From contig PMLV01000076.1 in NCBI GenBank assembly GCA_003160635.1, forward strand, positions 12,410 to 60,196: a stretch of 47,787 nt of DNA, given 5' to 3'. A program made the position numbers and the translations under genes. Below are positions 16,364 to 24,499 of this stretch, in pieces. The DNA comes from Acidimicrobiaceae bacterium. GTDB lineage: Bacteria > Actinomycetota > Acidimicrobiia > Acidimicrobiales > RAAP-2. The notes under the pieces are model-generated. The model saw only the letters and a list, made by a program, of their open reading frames with translations. It ran no database searches and was not told the DNA's origin. The number at the start of each line of letters is the position of its first letter. Position 1 is the first letter of the stretch.

Positions 16364-16367
16364 TCAA
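16339..16367 (-). promoter_or_regulatory. Sigma-70 type promoter of the secreted protein
   Basis: On the minus strand TTGATC (16367-16362) and TATACT (16344-16339) are separated by exactly 17 bases, close to the TTGACA/TATAAT consensus. The predicted start is near 16332, giving a leader of about 55 bases before the ATG at 16276. It overlaps both operator dyads. Confidence 0.68.
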
Positions 16368-16399
16368 TGTTTGCGAAACTTTATTTCCAGCTCTTCGGA

Positions 16400-17353
16400 C
16401 TACGGGCTCGTGCCGCCGGGGGCGACTGGCACGACGCTCGCCCCGTGGTCCACGTGGATGACAGGATGGGCCGGCTGGACCATGCGAGGTATACGCGGCG
16501 GCAGCCAGGCACCGAGAAGGATTAGTCCGGCCAGGACCAACAGGCTCGTCACCTGGATCACAACCCTGGGACGTGTCCGGGGCAGGGCCCTGGTGTGCAA
16601 CGCCTCAATTCTCGAATCCAAGGCATCCAACGAGGCCATCTCGGTCACCGTGCCGAGGCCGGGCCGCACGCGCCCCAGGACGTCGAGCAGCGCCCTCACC
16701 AACGCCGGCTGGCCGGCCACGGTGGCGGCCACCGCGTCCGCTCCCAGCTCGGATGCGACGAGCGCCTTTTGGGACAGGTACCTGGTCAAGGGCAGGTAGA
16801 ACAGGGCGTTGGACGCGCAGCGTACGGCCAACGCCCGGGCCGGATCTCGATGCCGCACGTGTGCCGCTTCGTGGGCCAGTACGGCAGTGAGCTGGGATGC
16901 GTCGAGCAACTCCAGCATTCCCCTGGAGAGAACGACCTTGGGGAAGAGCAAGCCGGCACAGCAGCAGAAGACGCGGTCATCGGCGCACAATTGGACATCG
17001 ATGCCAAGTTGCGACTGGATGTGCAACAGCACCGGGGACGGCGCGATGGGGGCGCCGAGACGGCGCAGGGCCAGTCTCGTGCGGATGTACTGGGAGATCA
17101 GGGTCGCGAGGCCGGCGACAATAGTGGCGGCGCAGACCAAGAGGACGCCGAGCACCGGGATCCAGCTCTGGAATCCGACGAGGGCCACCGGGGATCCGCA
17201 ATTCGTGCGGAGGTACAACTTGCCCTGGAGACCCGAAACCCAGCAGGGCAGATCGCTGTCGACGGACTGGATGGCCAGGACAGCGATGAAGGCCTCCACC
17301 GCGAGCACGACGGCCACGACGGCCCAGAAGCTACGGGCCACCCCTTTCATCAT
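16400..17353 (-). CDS. M56-family membrane metallopeptidase (BlaR1/MecR1-like, no sensor domain)
   Basis: A 317-residue integral membrane zinc peptidase. Hydrophobic helices occur near residues 11-30, 65-88, 180-192 and 265-283. The zinc motif is 'HEAAHVRHRD' (His161, Glu162, His165), with the third ligand likely in 'SELGADAVA' (Glu202). Family members cleave or trigger loss of a BlaI/MecI repressor after sensing a signal. BlaR1 and MecR1 carry a penicillin-binding sensor domain at the C-terminus; here only about 35 residues follow the last helix, so the signal is not known and a beta-lactam sensor is absent. Its start overlaps the end of a decayed blaI copy, and an intact blaI is just upstream, so peptidase and repressor form one transcript. 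The operator-controlled secreted-protein gene lies downstream. Confidence 0.85.
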   Translation of the reverse strand: MMKGVARSFWAVVAVVLAVEAFIAVLAIQSVDSDLPCWVSGLQGKLYLRTNCGSPVALVGFQSWIPVLGVLLVCAATIVAGLATLISQYIRTRLALRRLGAPIAPSPVLLHIQSQLGIDVQLCADDRVFCCCAGLLFPKVVLSRGMLELLDASQLTAVLAHEAAHVRHRDPARALAVRCASNALFYLPLTRYLSQKALVASELGADAVAATVAGQPALVRALLDVLGRVRPGLGTVTEMASLDALDSRIEALHTRALPRTRPRVVIQVTSLLVLAGLILLGAWLPPRIPRMVQPAHPVIHVDHGASVVPVAPGGTSP

Positions 17354-17744
17354 TTCCCTCCACCAGTTGCCGTAGAAATTGGTAGCGAATGGGGTCTTCG
17401 CCGACCTGTTCTACAAAGACTGCCACGGCCAGGTCTCCGAAACGGTCGATGAGCTCCCGGAATCGCCCGCCGACGTACCGAGGCCGACACCTGATCCGCC
17501 GACTTGGTGGGCCAGAAGAGGTAGGCCCGACGCTCCCTTGCGTGCGGCACCAGCCCTTTTGCCTCGTGCCGACACGTCAGGATGGTCTTGTTCGAGAGCG
17601 GTTCGAGCCGACGGGCATTGAGTCCCCGGGTGATCTCGGCTGCGCTGGCCGAATGCCGGCTCGACAGCCCCTCCATCACCTCGAGCTGCAGGGGGCCCAG
17701 CGGATCAGAGGTGGGCGCGGCATCTGACGGCTATGCGCCGTCAT
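17331..17744 (-). pseudogene. Decayed second BlaI/MecI-type repressor gene
   Basis: Between blaI and the M56 gene the minus strand encodes pieces of a BlaI-family protein in different frames. 'DPLGPLQLEVMEGLSSRHS' and 'EPLSNKTILTC' match the winged helix, and 'AKGLV...RAYLFWPTKSAD' follows. About 17470-17495 the frame shifts, after which 'VGGRFRELIDRFGDLAVAVF' and 'VEQVGEDPIRYQFLRQLVEG' match the BlaI C-terminal domain, ending at 17331 inside the start of the M56 gene. Two residues are missing at 'KTILTC-RHEAKGL' compared with 'KTVLTICTRLSEKGL' of the intact copy. The expected start ATG (17744) lies in a third frame. At least two frame changes and one deletion point to a pseudogene, not a single sequencing error. 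Confidence 0.72.
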
Positions 17745-18147
17745 CCCTGCCCAAGAGGTTTCGAAGCGCGATCAGCTGCTCGGGATCGGCGGCAACCTGA
17801 TCGACAAAACTGGAGAGGGCGGCGTCACCGAAGCGGCTCAGGAGCGCGTCGGTTGCCTTTGACGCCTGCACAGAAACGAATTCGGGTTCGGTCATCGTCG
17901 GGTAGTACCGAAATGCTCGGCCCTCTTTTTCGTGATCGAGCAGCCCCTTCTCGCTCAGCCTGGTGCAGATGGTCAACACCGTCTTATACGCCAGCGGTAC
18001 AGAACGACGCCCGTTGAGAACTTCCTCAACTTCGGAAACCAGCGCGGTTCCGCGCATCCAGATGATCTCCATCACTTCCGCCTCGAGAGGACCAAGCATC
18101 TCGTCGAGCTTGGGGGCATGCGCCCTTCTACGCCGTTTCCCGGTCAC
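17731..18147 (-). CDS. BlaI/MecI/CopY-family transcriptional repressor
   Basis: A 138-residue DNA-binding repressor. After a basic tail ('GKRRRRAHAPKL') the winged helix runs from 'LGPLEAEVMEIIW' through 'LAYKTVLTICTRLSEKGLL' and 'EGRAFRYYP'; the C-terminal dimer region is 'LSRFGDAALSSFVDQVAADP'. The family represses target promoters and is inactivated through a partner M56 peptidase, which is encoded in the same module. Its likely target is the double dyad at 16322-16363. No copy of that dyad was found upstream of blaI itself, so autoregulation is not evident. The GTG start at 18147 overlaps the stop of an 18-codon ORF (GTGA), suggesting coupled translation; an ATG at 18099 is an alternative. 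Confidence 0.88.
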   Translation of the reverse strand: MTGKRRRRAHAPKLDEMLGPLEAEVMEIIWMRGTALVSEVEEVLNGRRSVPLAYKTVLTICTRLSEKGLLDHEKEGRAFRYYPTMTEPEFVSVQASKATDALLSRFGDAALSSFVDQVAADPEQLIALRNLLGRDDGA

Positions 18148-18200
18148 CTCGGCGACCGATCATCCTCGACAGGGTGGGGGCACTCCGGATCTCTTCCCAT
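18144..18200 (-). CDS. Possible 18-residue leader ORF overlapping blaI
   Basis: ATG at 18200 follows GGAGGAG with six-base spacing, a near-perfect ribosome site, and encodes MGRDPECPHPVEDDRSPR, stopping at 18144. The stop overlaps the GTG start of blaI as GTGA. blaI itself has no separate good ribosome site, so this ORF may supply ribosomes by translational coupling. It is short and its conservation is unknown. Confidence 0.42.
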   Translation of the reverse strand: MGRDPECPHPVEDDRSPR

Positions 18201-18447
18201 TTCCAACTCCTCCAGGCCCTGGCCTCCACGACCGTGACCAGATTCAGTTCTCGCTCTTGCGGCAGGCGACGGCCTTCCATCTGCTCGACGGAGGCGGGCC
18301 TCCCGCGGCAGATGGCGATTGTACGCCCGCCCCACTAGATAAGGGCACTCAGTTCAGCCCGACGACCAGAAAATCCCGGGTTTCCCGTCGGGGGCAACGG
18401 CGATGGCACGATGCAGGTCGTGGCGGGTCCCGGCTTGGACATCACAG
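18201..18447. other. Intergenic region upstream of blaI
   Basis: This stretch lies between the leader ORF and the end of the PhyH gene, both on the minus strand. It probably carries the promoter of the blaI module. I see no TCCTAC/GTAGGA dyad, no clear terminator and no other gene. Confidence 0.4.
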
Positions 18448-19257
18448 TTATCGATAGCGGAAGCCCCGCTGGGTCGGCCCGGATACACACCCCAGTCCGT
18501 GATACATCTGCAACCCCACGAGCTGGCGCACCCGTGGCGAGAGCGTCGGCCACAGTTCGGGAAGGAGGGACAGCGAGGCGTTCTCCTGCTGGCGAATCCA
18601 GGGTTGGCAGTAGTAGGCGATCACGCCGTGGCGCAGCTGGTCGGCCGTCCTATTGGCACCCGTCTGGTGCAGGACACGACCGTCCAGGCAGACCAAGGAG
18701 CCCGCTCGACCGCCGACTGCCACCGTCTCTTCCCCCCGTCGATTCATGACGTCAGGCGTCCAGCCCGTGTGGTCCTCGCGATGCGATCCGGGAATGAATC
18801 TCGTCGCCCCGTTCTCCTCGGTGAAATCATCGAGCATCCAGATGATGTTCGCCACCAGGGGGAAAGGTGGCCACGGGACCGGAACGTAATCCTGATCGTA
18901 GTGAAGGTCCATCGGATGGCCGTCGGGTCCGGTGATGTTTGCCGTGATACTGGACAAGAGGAACATCGGATCGAGCAGGTGTGCCATGAGGGCCAGGGCG
19001 ACGGGGTGCTCGACCAGATCGGCGAATTCCACTCCCTTGTTCAGCAACCCGAAGACCCGTTGATTGTTGGGCCCGTCCTCCCATTTCGGATTGCGGTCGA
19101 TGCCAGCGGCCCGTTCCGACCGGGCGACCACGACCAGCCTCGCGCGTACCCGCTTCACCTCCTCGGGGGACAACACGTCGGGAAGCACCGCGAACCCATC
19201 GCGTGTGAGAGCGGCGAAGGCGGATTCGAGCTCAGTGGCGTCTGTCACGGTTGCCAT
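18448..19257 (-). CDS. Phytanoyl-CoA dioxygenase (PhyH) family Fe(II)/2-oxoglutarate oxygenase
   Basis: A 269-residue enzyme of the PhyH family, which hydroxylates or otherwise oxidises a substrate using Fe(II), O2 and 2-oxoglutarate. 'LHYDQD' supplies the metal ligands His119 and Asp121, and 'GRVLHQTGANRT' the distal His197 and the 2-oxoglutarate-binding Arg203. Other family features are 'DGFAVLPDVLSPEEV' at the start and 'GATRFIPGSHR' (151-160). The substrate cannot be deduced; bacterial members act on acyl-CoAs, antibiotics precursors and small acids. AGGGG lies five bases before the ATG. It is followed 300 bases later by the blaI module and preceded by the end of a DHA2 exporter gene on the same strand. 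Confidence 0.85.
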   Translation of the reverse strand: MATVTDATELESAFAALTRDGFAVLPDVLSPEEVKRVRARLVVVARSERAAGIDRNPKWEDGPNNQRVFGLLNKGVEFADLVEHPVALALMAHLLDPMFLLSSITANITGPDGHPMDLHYDQDYVPVPWPPFPLVANIIWMLDDFTEENGATRFIPGSHREDHTGWTPDVMNRRGEETVAVGGRAGSLVCLDGRVLHQTGANRTADQLRHGVIAYYCQPWIRQQENASLSLLPELWPTLSPRVRQLVGLQMYHGLGCVSGPTQRGFRYR

Positions 19258-19304
19258 GTTGCCCCTGTTCGTGTCATGTGCCGGAGTCCGGGACCTCTAG
19301 TCAA

Positions 19305-20912
19305 CTACAAGTGAACAGCAACATTCTCCTCGAGGTCGTCGGTCAATGTCACCCGCGAGGGCACGTAGATGGCGGCTGACAGCAACGCGGCGATCATGAT
19401 CCCCACGCCAACCAGCGCCGACAGATGCAGACCGTTGACGAAGGCCTGGTTCGCCGCTTCTCTCGTCGCTTGACCCAGGCCACGGGGAAGCTTGGCGGCG
19501 ACACCCGCCGCATCACCGATCTGACTCCTTAGAGCCTGTCGAGATGCCGCCGGGACGTGCCGCAGCGGGCCTTCCAACGCCCTTTGGATGTCCGAACGGT
19601 AGACGCCCGAGGCCAAGCTGCCCACAATGGCCACTCCGAAGGTGCCACCCAGGAGCTGCACCATGGCGCGAAGACCCGAACCCGCACCGACCTTGTCGAC
19701 CGGCAGGGTTCCCACGATGGCATTGGAAGCCGGGGCGATGACAAGGCCCATTCCAAACCCGACCAGCGCGAACGCGATGGCCACAGTCACGAATCCCGAT
19801 GCAACCGACAACGTGGCCAACGTCACGAGGCCTCCGGTCACCAGCATCATGCCGACCAGCATGATCGTCCGGAGCCCGAAGCGCACCGTGAGCCGCGCCG
19901 CCACATTGCTGCCCAAGAGGCTGCCGATGGCGGAAGGGAGGAATCGAATACCGACCCCGAACGGATCGGCCCCCTGCACGAACTGAATGTATTGGCTGAC
20001 CAGGTAACTGACGCCGAACATGGCGAAGAAGACCGCCGTCACCGCACCCAAGGCGGACGAAAAGGTGCGATTGGCGAAAAGCCGGAGATCCAGGAACGGC
20101 TTCGCTCGCCGACGATCCCACACGATGAAGACAGAGAGGAGTGCCACCGCGAGTGCCAAGGCGACCACGACCGTCGTCGAGCCCCAGCCGTCGGTCGACG
20201 TCACGATGAGCCCGTACGTCAACGCCGTGAGACCCAGGGAGGAAAGGATCACGCCAACGGGATCGAGACTCGGGCGCTCGGTGGCACGACTCTCGGCAAG
20301 GGCAACTGTTCCACCCAATAGAGCGAGAACAGCCACCGGCACGTTGATAAGAAAGACGGATCCCCACCAGAAGTGTTGCAGGAGCCAACCCCCCAGCAGC
20401 GGTCCCGCCGCGGCCCCGATGCCAGCGACTCCGGCCCATATTCCGATAGCCCGGGCCCGCCGATGCCCGGTAAATGTGGCCGCGATGATGGACAAGGTGG
20501 CGGGCGTGAGCAACGCTGCGCCGAGCCCCATGACGGCGCGGGCCGCGATCAGTGGTCCGGTCGAGTGCACGAGCGCGCATGCCAGTGACCCTGCACCAAA
20601 TATGGCGACGCCGATCAGGAAAAGCCGTCGCCTCCCGAAGCGGTCGCCGAGAGCGCCACCGAAAAGGAGCAGCACCGCAGTGGTCAGGGTGTAGCTGTCG
20701 GCGATCCACTGCAGCCCACTGCTCGTGGGATGGAGCTCCTTCACCAATGTTGGCAGTGCGACATTGAGGACGGTCTGATCCAGCGAGATCAGGAGCACGG
20801 TGAAACACATCACTCCGAGCGCCAACCATTGACGCTTCGTGAGGTGAGCGCCATCATCGCCGAGCGGCTGGTTCGATGGAATGCTCCGTGCTCTCGAAGC
20901 GATGGAAGTCAC
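19305..20912 (-). CDS. MFS exporter, DHA2 (EmrB/QacA-like) family
   Basis: A 535-residue, 14-helix transporter of the DHA2 group. It has 'LLISLDQTVLNVALPTL' in helix 1 (motif D1), 'GGALGDRFGRRRLFL' (motif A), 'ARAVMGLGAALLTPATLSI' (motif B) and 'GAAAGPLLGGWLL' (motif C). It is expected to expel toxic hydrophobic compounds using the proton gradient. It begins with GTG four bases after AGGAG, 69 bases downstream of a TetR repressor gene on the same strand, so regulator and pump form an operon. It is a different subgroup from the exporter at 3027-4832 and keeps all the motifs, which makes drug export more likely. Confidence 0.9.
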   Translation of the reverse strand: MTSIASRARSIPSNQPLGDDGAHLTKRQWLALGVMCFTVLLISLDQTVLNVALPTLVKELHPTSSGLQWIADSYTLTTAVLLLFGGALGDRFGRRRLFLIGVAIFGAGSLACALVHSTGPLIAARAVMGLGAALLTPATLSIIAATFTGHRRARAIGIWAGVAGIGAAAGPLLGGWLLQHFWWGSVFLINVPVAVLALLGGTVALAESRATERPSLDPVGVILSSLGLTALTYGLIVTSTDGWGSTTVVVALALAVALLSVFIVWDRRRAKPFLDLRLFANRTFSSALGAVTAVFFAMFGVSYLVSQYIQFVQGADPFGVGIRFLPSAIGSLLGSNVAARLTVRFGLRTIMLVGMMLVTGGLVTLATLSVASGFVTVAIAFALVGFGMGLVIAPASNAIVGTLPVDKVGAGSGLRAMVQLLGGTFGVAIVGSLASGVYRSDIQRALEGPLRHVPAASRQALRSQIGDAAGVAAKLPRGLGQATREAANQAFVNGLHLSALVGVGIMIAALLSAAIYVPSRVTLTDDLEENVAVHL

Positions 20913-20981
20913 ATATCTCCTGATGAAGAAGGGCCGACCGGTCCATGCCCGGTCCGTTGGGCCGAAGCGGTGCGGCGCGGA

Positions 20982-21611
20982 CTAATTCGGCAGAAGCGGC
21001 GCGGCCAATTCATGGAGTCCCCGGTAGACGAATGAGGATGCATCAGCTTCAGCGTCCTGATCGGCCCACACCTGCAAGGCCGTGTTGATGGTCAAGGTGA
21101 TGGCTCCGGCGATGAGCAGATTCCGCAGATCGGAAGGATCGGTATTCGTGCGGAGGGCGATGATCTCTGCCATCCGGTCTCGGTTGCCATAGGCCTCTTC
21201 CAGCCAACGCGCCCTAAGTGCCGGGGTATCCCGCAGGAGAGCCAAGAAGGATCGGACCTTGGCGGTGTCCTCCCAACCCGCGGCGAGCGAGTGACGGACC
21301 GCCTCTCTGAGCGCAACCTGCAACGACTCTTGGGGCGGCCGGTCCTTCAGCGCTTCGAAGAACTGGTCCAGACTGGTGGCTCCGATGGCCACGACCAGGT
21401 CTTCCTTCGTCGGGAAATAGCGAAAGAAGGTTCGCGGAGACACATCGACGGCAGCCGCGATGTCATCGATGGTTGTACCGGCGTACCCGCGCTCGGAAAA
21501 CAGGGCGGCGGCCGCCTCGGCCAGTTGCCGTTTCGTTCGTTCCTTCTTGCGTACGGCCAGGCCACTTCTCGGAATCTCCGTCGGCTCCATCGTCATCGAG
21601 TCCACCGTCAC
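20982..21611 (-). CDS. TetR-family transcriptional repressor
   Basis: A 209-residue regulator with the TetR helix-turn-helix near residues 25-70: 'RQLAEAAAALFSERGYAGTT', 'IDDIAAAVDVSPRTFFRYFP' and 'TKEDLV'. The rest is a helical ligand-binding and dimer domain. It is encoded directly upstream of a DHA2 exporter in the same orientation and probably represses both until a ligand binds. GTG at 21611 follows GGGAGG by seven bases. The region upstream contains the imperfect dyad-like stretch CTGACTGATGACACTAACTG (near 21654-21673), a possible operator, but symmetry is poor. Confidence 0.9.
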   Translation of the reverse strand: MTVDSMTMEPTEIPRSGLAVRKKERTKRQLAEAAAALFSERGYAGTTIDDIAAAVDVSPRTFFRYFPTKEDLVVAIGATSLDQFFEALKDRPPQESLQVALREAVRHSLAAGWEDTAKVRSFLALLRDTPALRARWLEEAYGNRDRMAEIIALRTNTDPSDLRNLLIAGAITLTINTALQVWADQDAEADASSFVYRGLHELAAPLLPN

Positions 21612-21844
21612 AACCCGACCTCCCTAATTGCATGAACTGTCGAACGTCTCATCCTGACTGATGACACTAACTGCCATTTAGCAGCGCCGGTTTGGGCGCG
21701 GCGTGCCCGTCTCACGAGGGCGGCCGAGACCAGCACCTCAGGCGGCGACGACCAGAAGAGGGGGCACACCAACGCCGCGACCGTTCCTGGGCACCCAGGG
21801 AGCTCGGTCCGCCGGAAGACGAGCGAGGGTGACCTCGCGATGCG

Positions 21845-22060
21845 TTACGCGGTGCGAGGGTTGATCGGCAGGAACGACGCGCACTCTATGAGGAGTTCAG
21901 CGTCACCTCCGCCATTTTGATGGGCTTCGATGTACTCCTGTGCTTCTTCGGCGTTCACAGGATGCCAATCCTCGGGCCATGCGTTCACGCCGGGAACGGT
22001 AGCGCCAATTCGAGCAGCCGTTCCTCGGCCGTTCTCAGCCGGCGAAACCACGAATCGCAT
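21845..22060 (-). CDS. Possible small protein, unknown
   Basis: An open frame of 71 codons overlaps the end of the small gene at 22035 by 26 bases. The part after residue 25 ('VNAWPEDWHPVNAEEAQEY') has ordinary amino acid usage for this genome and a GTG start at 21988 is also possible, but no strong ribosome site is visible. No family recognised. It may be a second gene of a two-gene unit or chance. A CCTGGG-CA-CCCAGG dyad (21786-21799) lies 46 bases past its stop. Confidence 0.33.
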   Translation of the reverse strand: MRFVVSPAENGRGTAARIGATVPGVNAWPEDWHPVNAEEAQEYIEAHQNGGGDAELLIECASFLPINPRTA

Positions 22061-22220
22061 TCACGCGGGAGGCGAGCTCGTCGAGGGCCTCCGCGAACCC
22101 CTCGGAGATGTGATCCGCCACGAGCTCAGGTCCCTTGGCGTCGATCACCCGTACCAGGCCGGTCATTGCATGCGTCAGTTCCGCCACCGCCTGTGCGATC
22201 TCATCTGTTTCGGAGCCCAT
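22035..22220 (-). CDS. Small helical hypothetical protein
   Basis: A 61-residue acidic protein starting 'MGSETDEIAQAVAELTHAM' that looks like two amphipathic helices. ATG at 22220 follows AGGAGGAGG-type ribosome sequence by about nine bases, which supports translation. No domain is recognised; similar short helical proteins may dimerise as coiled coils. It is divergent from the aldolase gene. Confidence 0.5.
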   Translation of the reverse strand: MGSETDEIAQAVAELTHAMTGLVRVIDAKGPELVADHISEGFAEALDELASRVNAIRGFAG

Positions 22221-22396
22221 CGTTGCTTCCCTCCTCCTTCTTCGATCTGCCGGGATTGCGGCGCCTTCACCGTATCGGGGATCTTGCCGGGTCCGGGCCG
22301 TCGCCACGGACTGGGCGGGCGGTAGCGACGGGCGACTTCGCCATGCATCATTAGAGAGCCGGGGCATCACCTGCGGGCGTGAGGAAGGGACTCCCC

Positions 22397-23284
22397 ATGG
22401 ACGATCAGCAGCTGGAGAAGATACGCGAAGGGAAGGGTTTCATTGCCGCCCTCGATCAGAGTGGCGGGAGCACCCCCGATGCGCTGGCCGCGTACGGGAT
22501 CGGACGCGACGCCTACTCGACCGACGAAGAGATGTTCGACCTCATGCAGGCGATGCGGAGTCGGATCGCGCTGAGCCCGGCATTTGACGGCGATCACGTT
22601 CTTGGAGCCATCCTCTTCGAGGACTCGGTCCATCGCGAGGTGGGCGGCCTGCCCTTTGCCGATTACCTCTGGAGTAGCAAACGGATCGTTCCCTTCTTGA
22701 AAATCGATCGAGGTCTGGCACCGGTCACCGACGGCGTCCAGCTCATGAAGCCGATCCCCGATCTCGACGCCCTTCTGTCACTCGGAGTGAAGAAGCGGGT
22801 GTTCGGCACCAAGATGCGCTCCTTCATCCGGTTGGCCGATGGCAAGGGAATAGCGGCGATCGCCGATCAGCAATTCGCCGTGGCCCGCCAGATTCTCGAC
22901 GTCGGCCTCGTCCCGATCCTCGAACCCGAGATCTCCATCGAGAGCCCCGAGAAAGAGGCGGCGGAGGGACTCTTGAAGGCTGCCATTCTCGAACGCCTGG
23001 GTGGACTGGCGCAGGGGCCGCTGATCATGGTGAAACTGACGCTTCCCGAGATCGACGACTTCTACACGGAACTCGTGCACCATCCCGGCATCCTGCGGGT
23101 CCTCGCTCTCTCCGGGGGCTACACCAGAGAGGCGGCCAACGCCCGCCTGGCCAAGAACCATGGCGTGATCGCAAGCTTCTCTCGTGCGCTGACGAACGGG
23201 TTGCGCGCAACCCAAGATGACGCGGAGTTCAACGCCATCCTCTCCGCTTCCATCAAGAGCATCTCCGAGGCGTCGCTGACCTGA
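22397..23284 (+). CDS. fda: Class I fructose-bisphosphate aldolase
   Basis: A 295-residue metal-independent aldolase that splits fructose 1,6-bisphosphate into dihydroxyacetone phosphate and glyceraldehyde 3-phosphate in glycolysis, or joins them in gluconeogenesis. The start 'GFIAALDQSGGSTPDAL' (residues 14-30) is the hallmark of the class I fructose-bisphosphate aldolase found in staphylococci and actinobacteria. 'LKIDRG' (101-106), 'PILEPEI' and the probable Schiff-base Lys213 in 'LIMVKLTLPE' follow, then 'ALSGGYTREAAN' for phosphate binding. ATG at 22397 follows AGGAAGGG by seven bases and gives the usual family length of about 296. It is not linked to other glycolytic genes here. Confidence 0.92.
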   Translation: MDDQQLEKIREGKGFIAALDQSGGSTPDALAAYGIGRDAYSTDEEMFDLMQAMRSRIALSPAFDGDHVLGAILFEDSVHREVGGLPFADYLWSSKRIVPFLKIDRGLAPVTDGVQLMKPIPDLDALLSLGVKKRVFGTKMRSFIRLADGKGIAAIADQQFAVARQILDVGLVPILEPEISIESPEKEAAEGLLKAAILERLGGLAQGPLIMVKLTLPEIDDFYTELVHHPGILRVLALSGGYTREAANARLAKNHGVIASFSRALTNGLRATQDDAEFNAILSASIKSISEASLT

Positions 23285-23323
23285 GGAATGCGCCGCACGT
23301 GATCTTTCCAGACGAGTGGTCGA

Positions 23324-24328
23324 CTAGATCCCCGTATGTCCGGCCCTCGGGTTGGGATCGTAGACGTGGGGCATCAGCGCGTTCGGAGGGATGCGACCAA
23401 GACGACCGGCTTCGAAGTCGTCCATCGCCTGTTGAATCTCCGCTGCGGTATTCATGACGAATGGTCCGTAGTGCTCGACGGGCTCGCCGATTGGTCGTCC
23501 ACCGAGCAGGAGGACTTCAAAATTCGCTGAACGCGAATCCTGGCTCTCGTCGGCTTGGAGGGCGATCCAATAACCGGCGCCGAAGGCGGACATCTGTCCG
23601 AGGTGGACGGGGCGCCCCTCGGTACTCGTTCGTCCCGACCCGGCCAGCACGTAGGCCAGGGCGTTGAACGTCGGGTCCCAGGGGATCCGCAGCTGGGCGC
23701 CGGGCCGGAGCGTGGCGTGCATCAGCGCCATGGGGGTATGGGTCGACCCCGGCCCTTTCACACCGGCGAGCTCTCCGGCGATGACCCGCACCAGCGCCCC
23801 TCCGTCCGGCGAGCCCAAAAGGGCCACCTCGTCGGCCACGAGCCCCTGGTAGGCCGGTGCGATGAACTTGTCCTTGGCGGGGAGATTGACCCACAACTGG
23901 ATGCCGTGGAACACGCCGCCAGAGACGACGAGCGCCTCGGGTGGTGTCTCGATGTGGAGGATCCCGGCCCCGGCCGTCATCCACTGGGTGGCTCCATCAG
24001 TGATGAGCCCTCCCCCTCCGTGGGAGTCCTGATGCTGGAACGTCCCGTCGATCATGTAGGTCACCGTCTCGAAACCTCGGTGCGGATGCCAAGGAGTTCC
24101 CTTTGGCTCCCCAGGGGCGTACTCCACCTCACCCATCTGGTCCATGTGGACGAACGGGTCCAGGTCACGAAGGCTCAGCCCGGCGAAGGCCCGACGTACG
24201 GGGAATCCTTCCCCCTCCAGTCCGCCTGGCGCCGTCGTGACCGATGTGAGCGGTCGCTCGGGCCCTGTGGCGCTCGGGTCGGGTATGGAGGGCAGCTTCG
24301 AAAGGTCATCGACAGTCACTGCGGGCAC
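23324..24328 (-). CDS. Pirin-family protein
   Basis: A 334-residue bicupin protein. The N-terminal cupin has the pirin motif 'DPFVHMDQMGEVEYAPGEP' and 'PWHPHRGFETVTYMIDG', supplying the metal-binding His residues, and later 'MTAGAGILHIE'. The C-terminal cupin is shorter on motifs. Some pirins act as quercetin 2,3-dioxygenases; others regulate transcription or metabolism by protein contact, so the activity is open. GTG at 24328 follows AAGGGAG by six bases and begins 'PAVTVDDLSKLP'. It is convergent with the aldolase gene (39 bases apart) and lies downstream of an amidohydrolase gene on the same strand. Confidence 0.87.
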   Translation of the reverse strand: MPAVTVDDLSKLPSIPDPSATGPERPLTSVTTAPGGLEGEGFPVRRAFAGLSLRDLDPFVHMDQMGEVEYAPGEPKGTPWHPHRGFETVTYMIDGTFQHQDSHGGGGLITDGATQWMTAGAGILHIETPPEALVVSGGVFHGIQLWVNLPAKDKFIAPAYQGLVADEVALLGSPDGGALVRVIAGELAGVKGPGSTHTPMALMHATLRPGAQLRIPWDPTFNALAYVLAGSGRTSTEGRPVHLGQMSAFGAGYWIALQADESQDSRSANFEVLLLGGRPIGEPVEHYGPFVMNTAAEIQQAMDDFEAGRLGRIPPNALMPHVYDPNPRAGHTGI

Positions 24329-24499
24329 TCGGCACTCCCTTCGACGAACGGTCGGTGTCGCTTTGTCATGACCCGACCCGTTGGCGCTCACGTGCCGTCT
24401 GCCAGCCTATGCACGCGGTGCGCCGGGCCCGGCCGCCCCGATCTCCGCCCGAACGAAGGTACCTCTCGCCTTGGTCGGAGCGGGATCTCCCAGTCCGAT

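Noticed and set aside
15836..18147. A conventional beta-lactam resistance operon
   Set aside because: BlaI and M56 proteins are present, but no beta-lactamase or penicillin-binding protein gene lies in or next to the module, and the M56 protein has no penicillin sensor.
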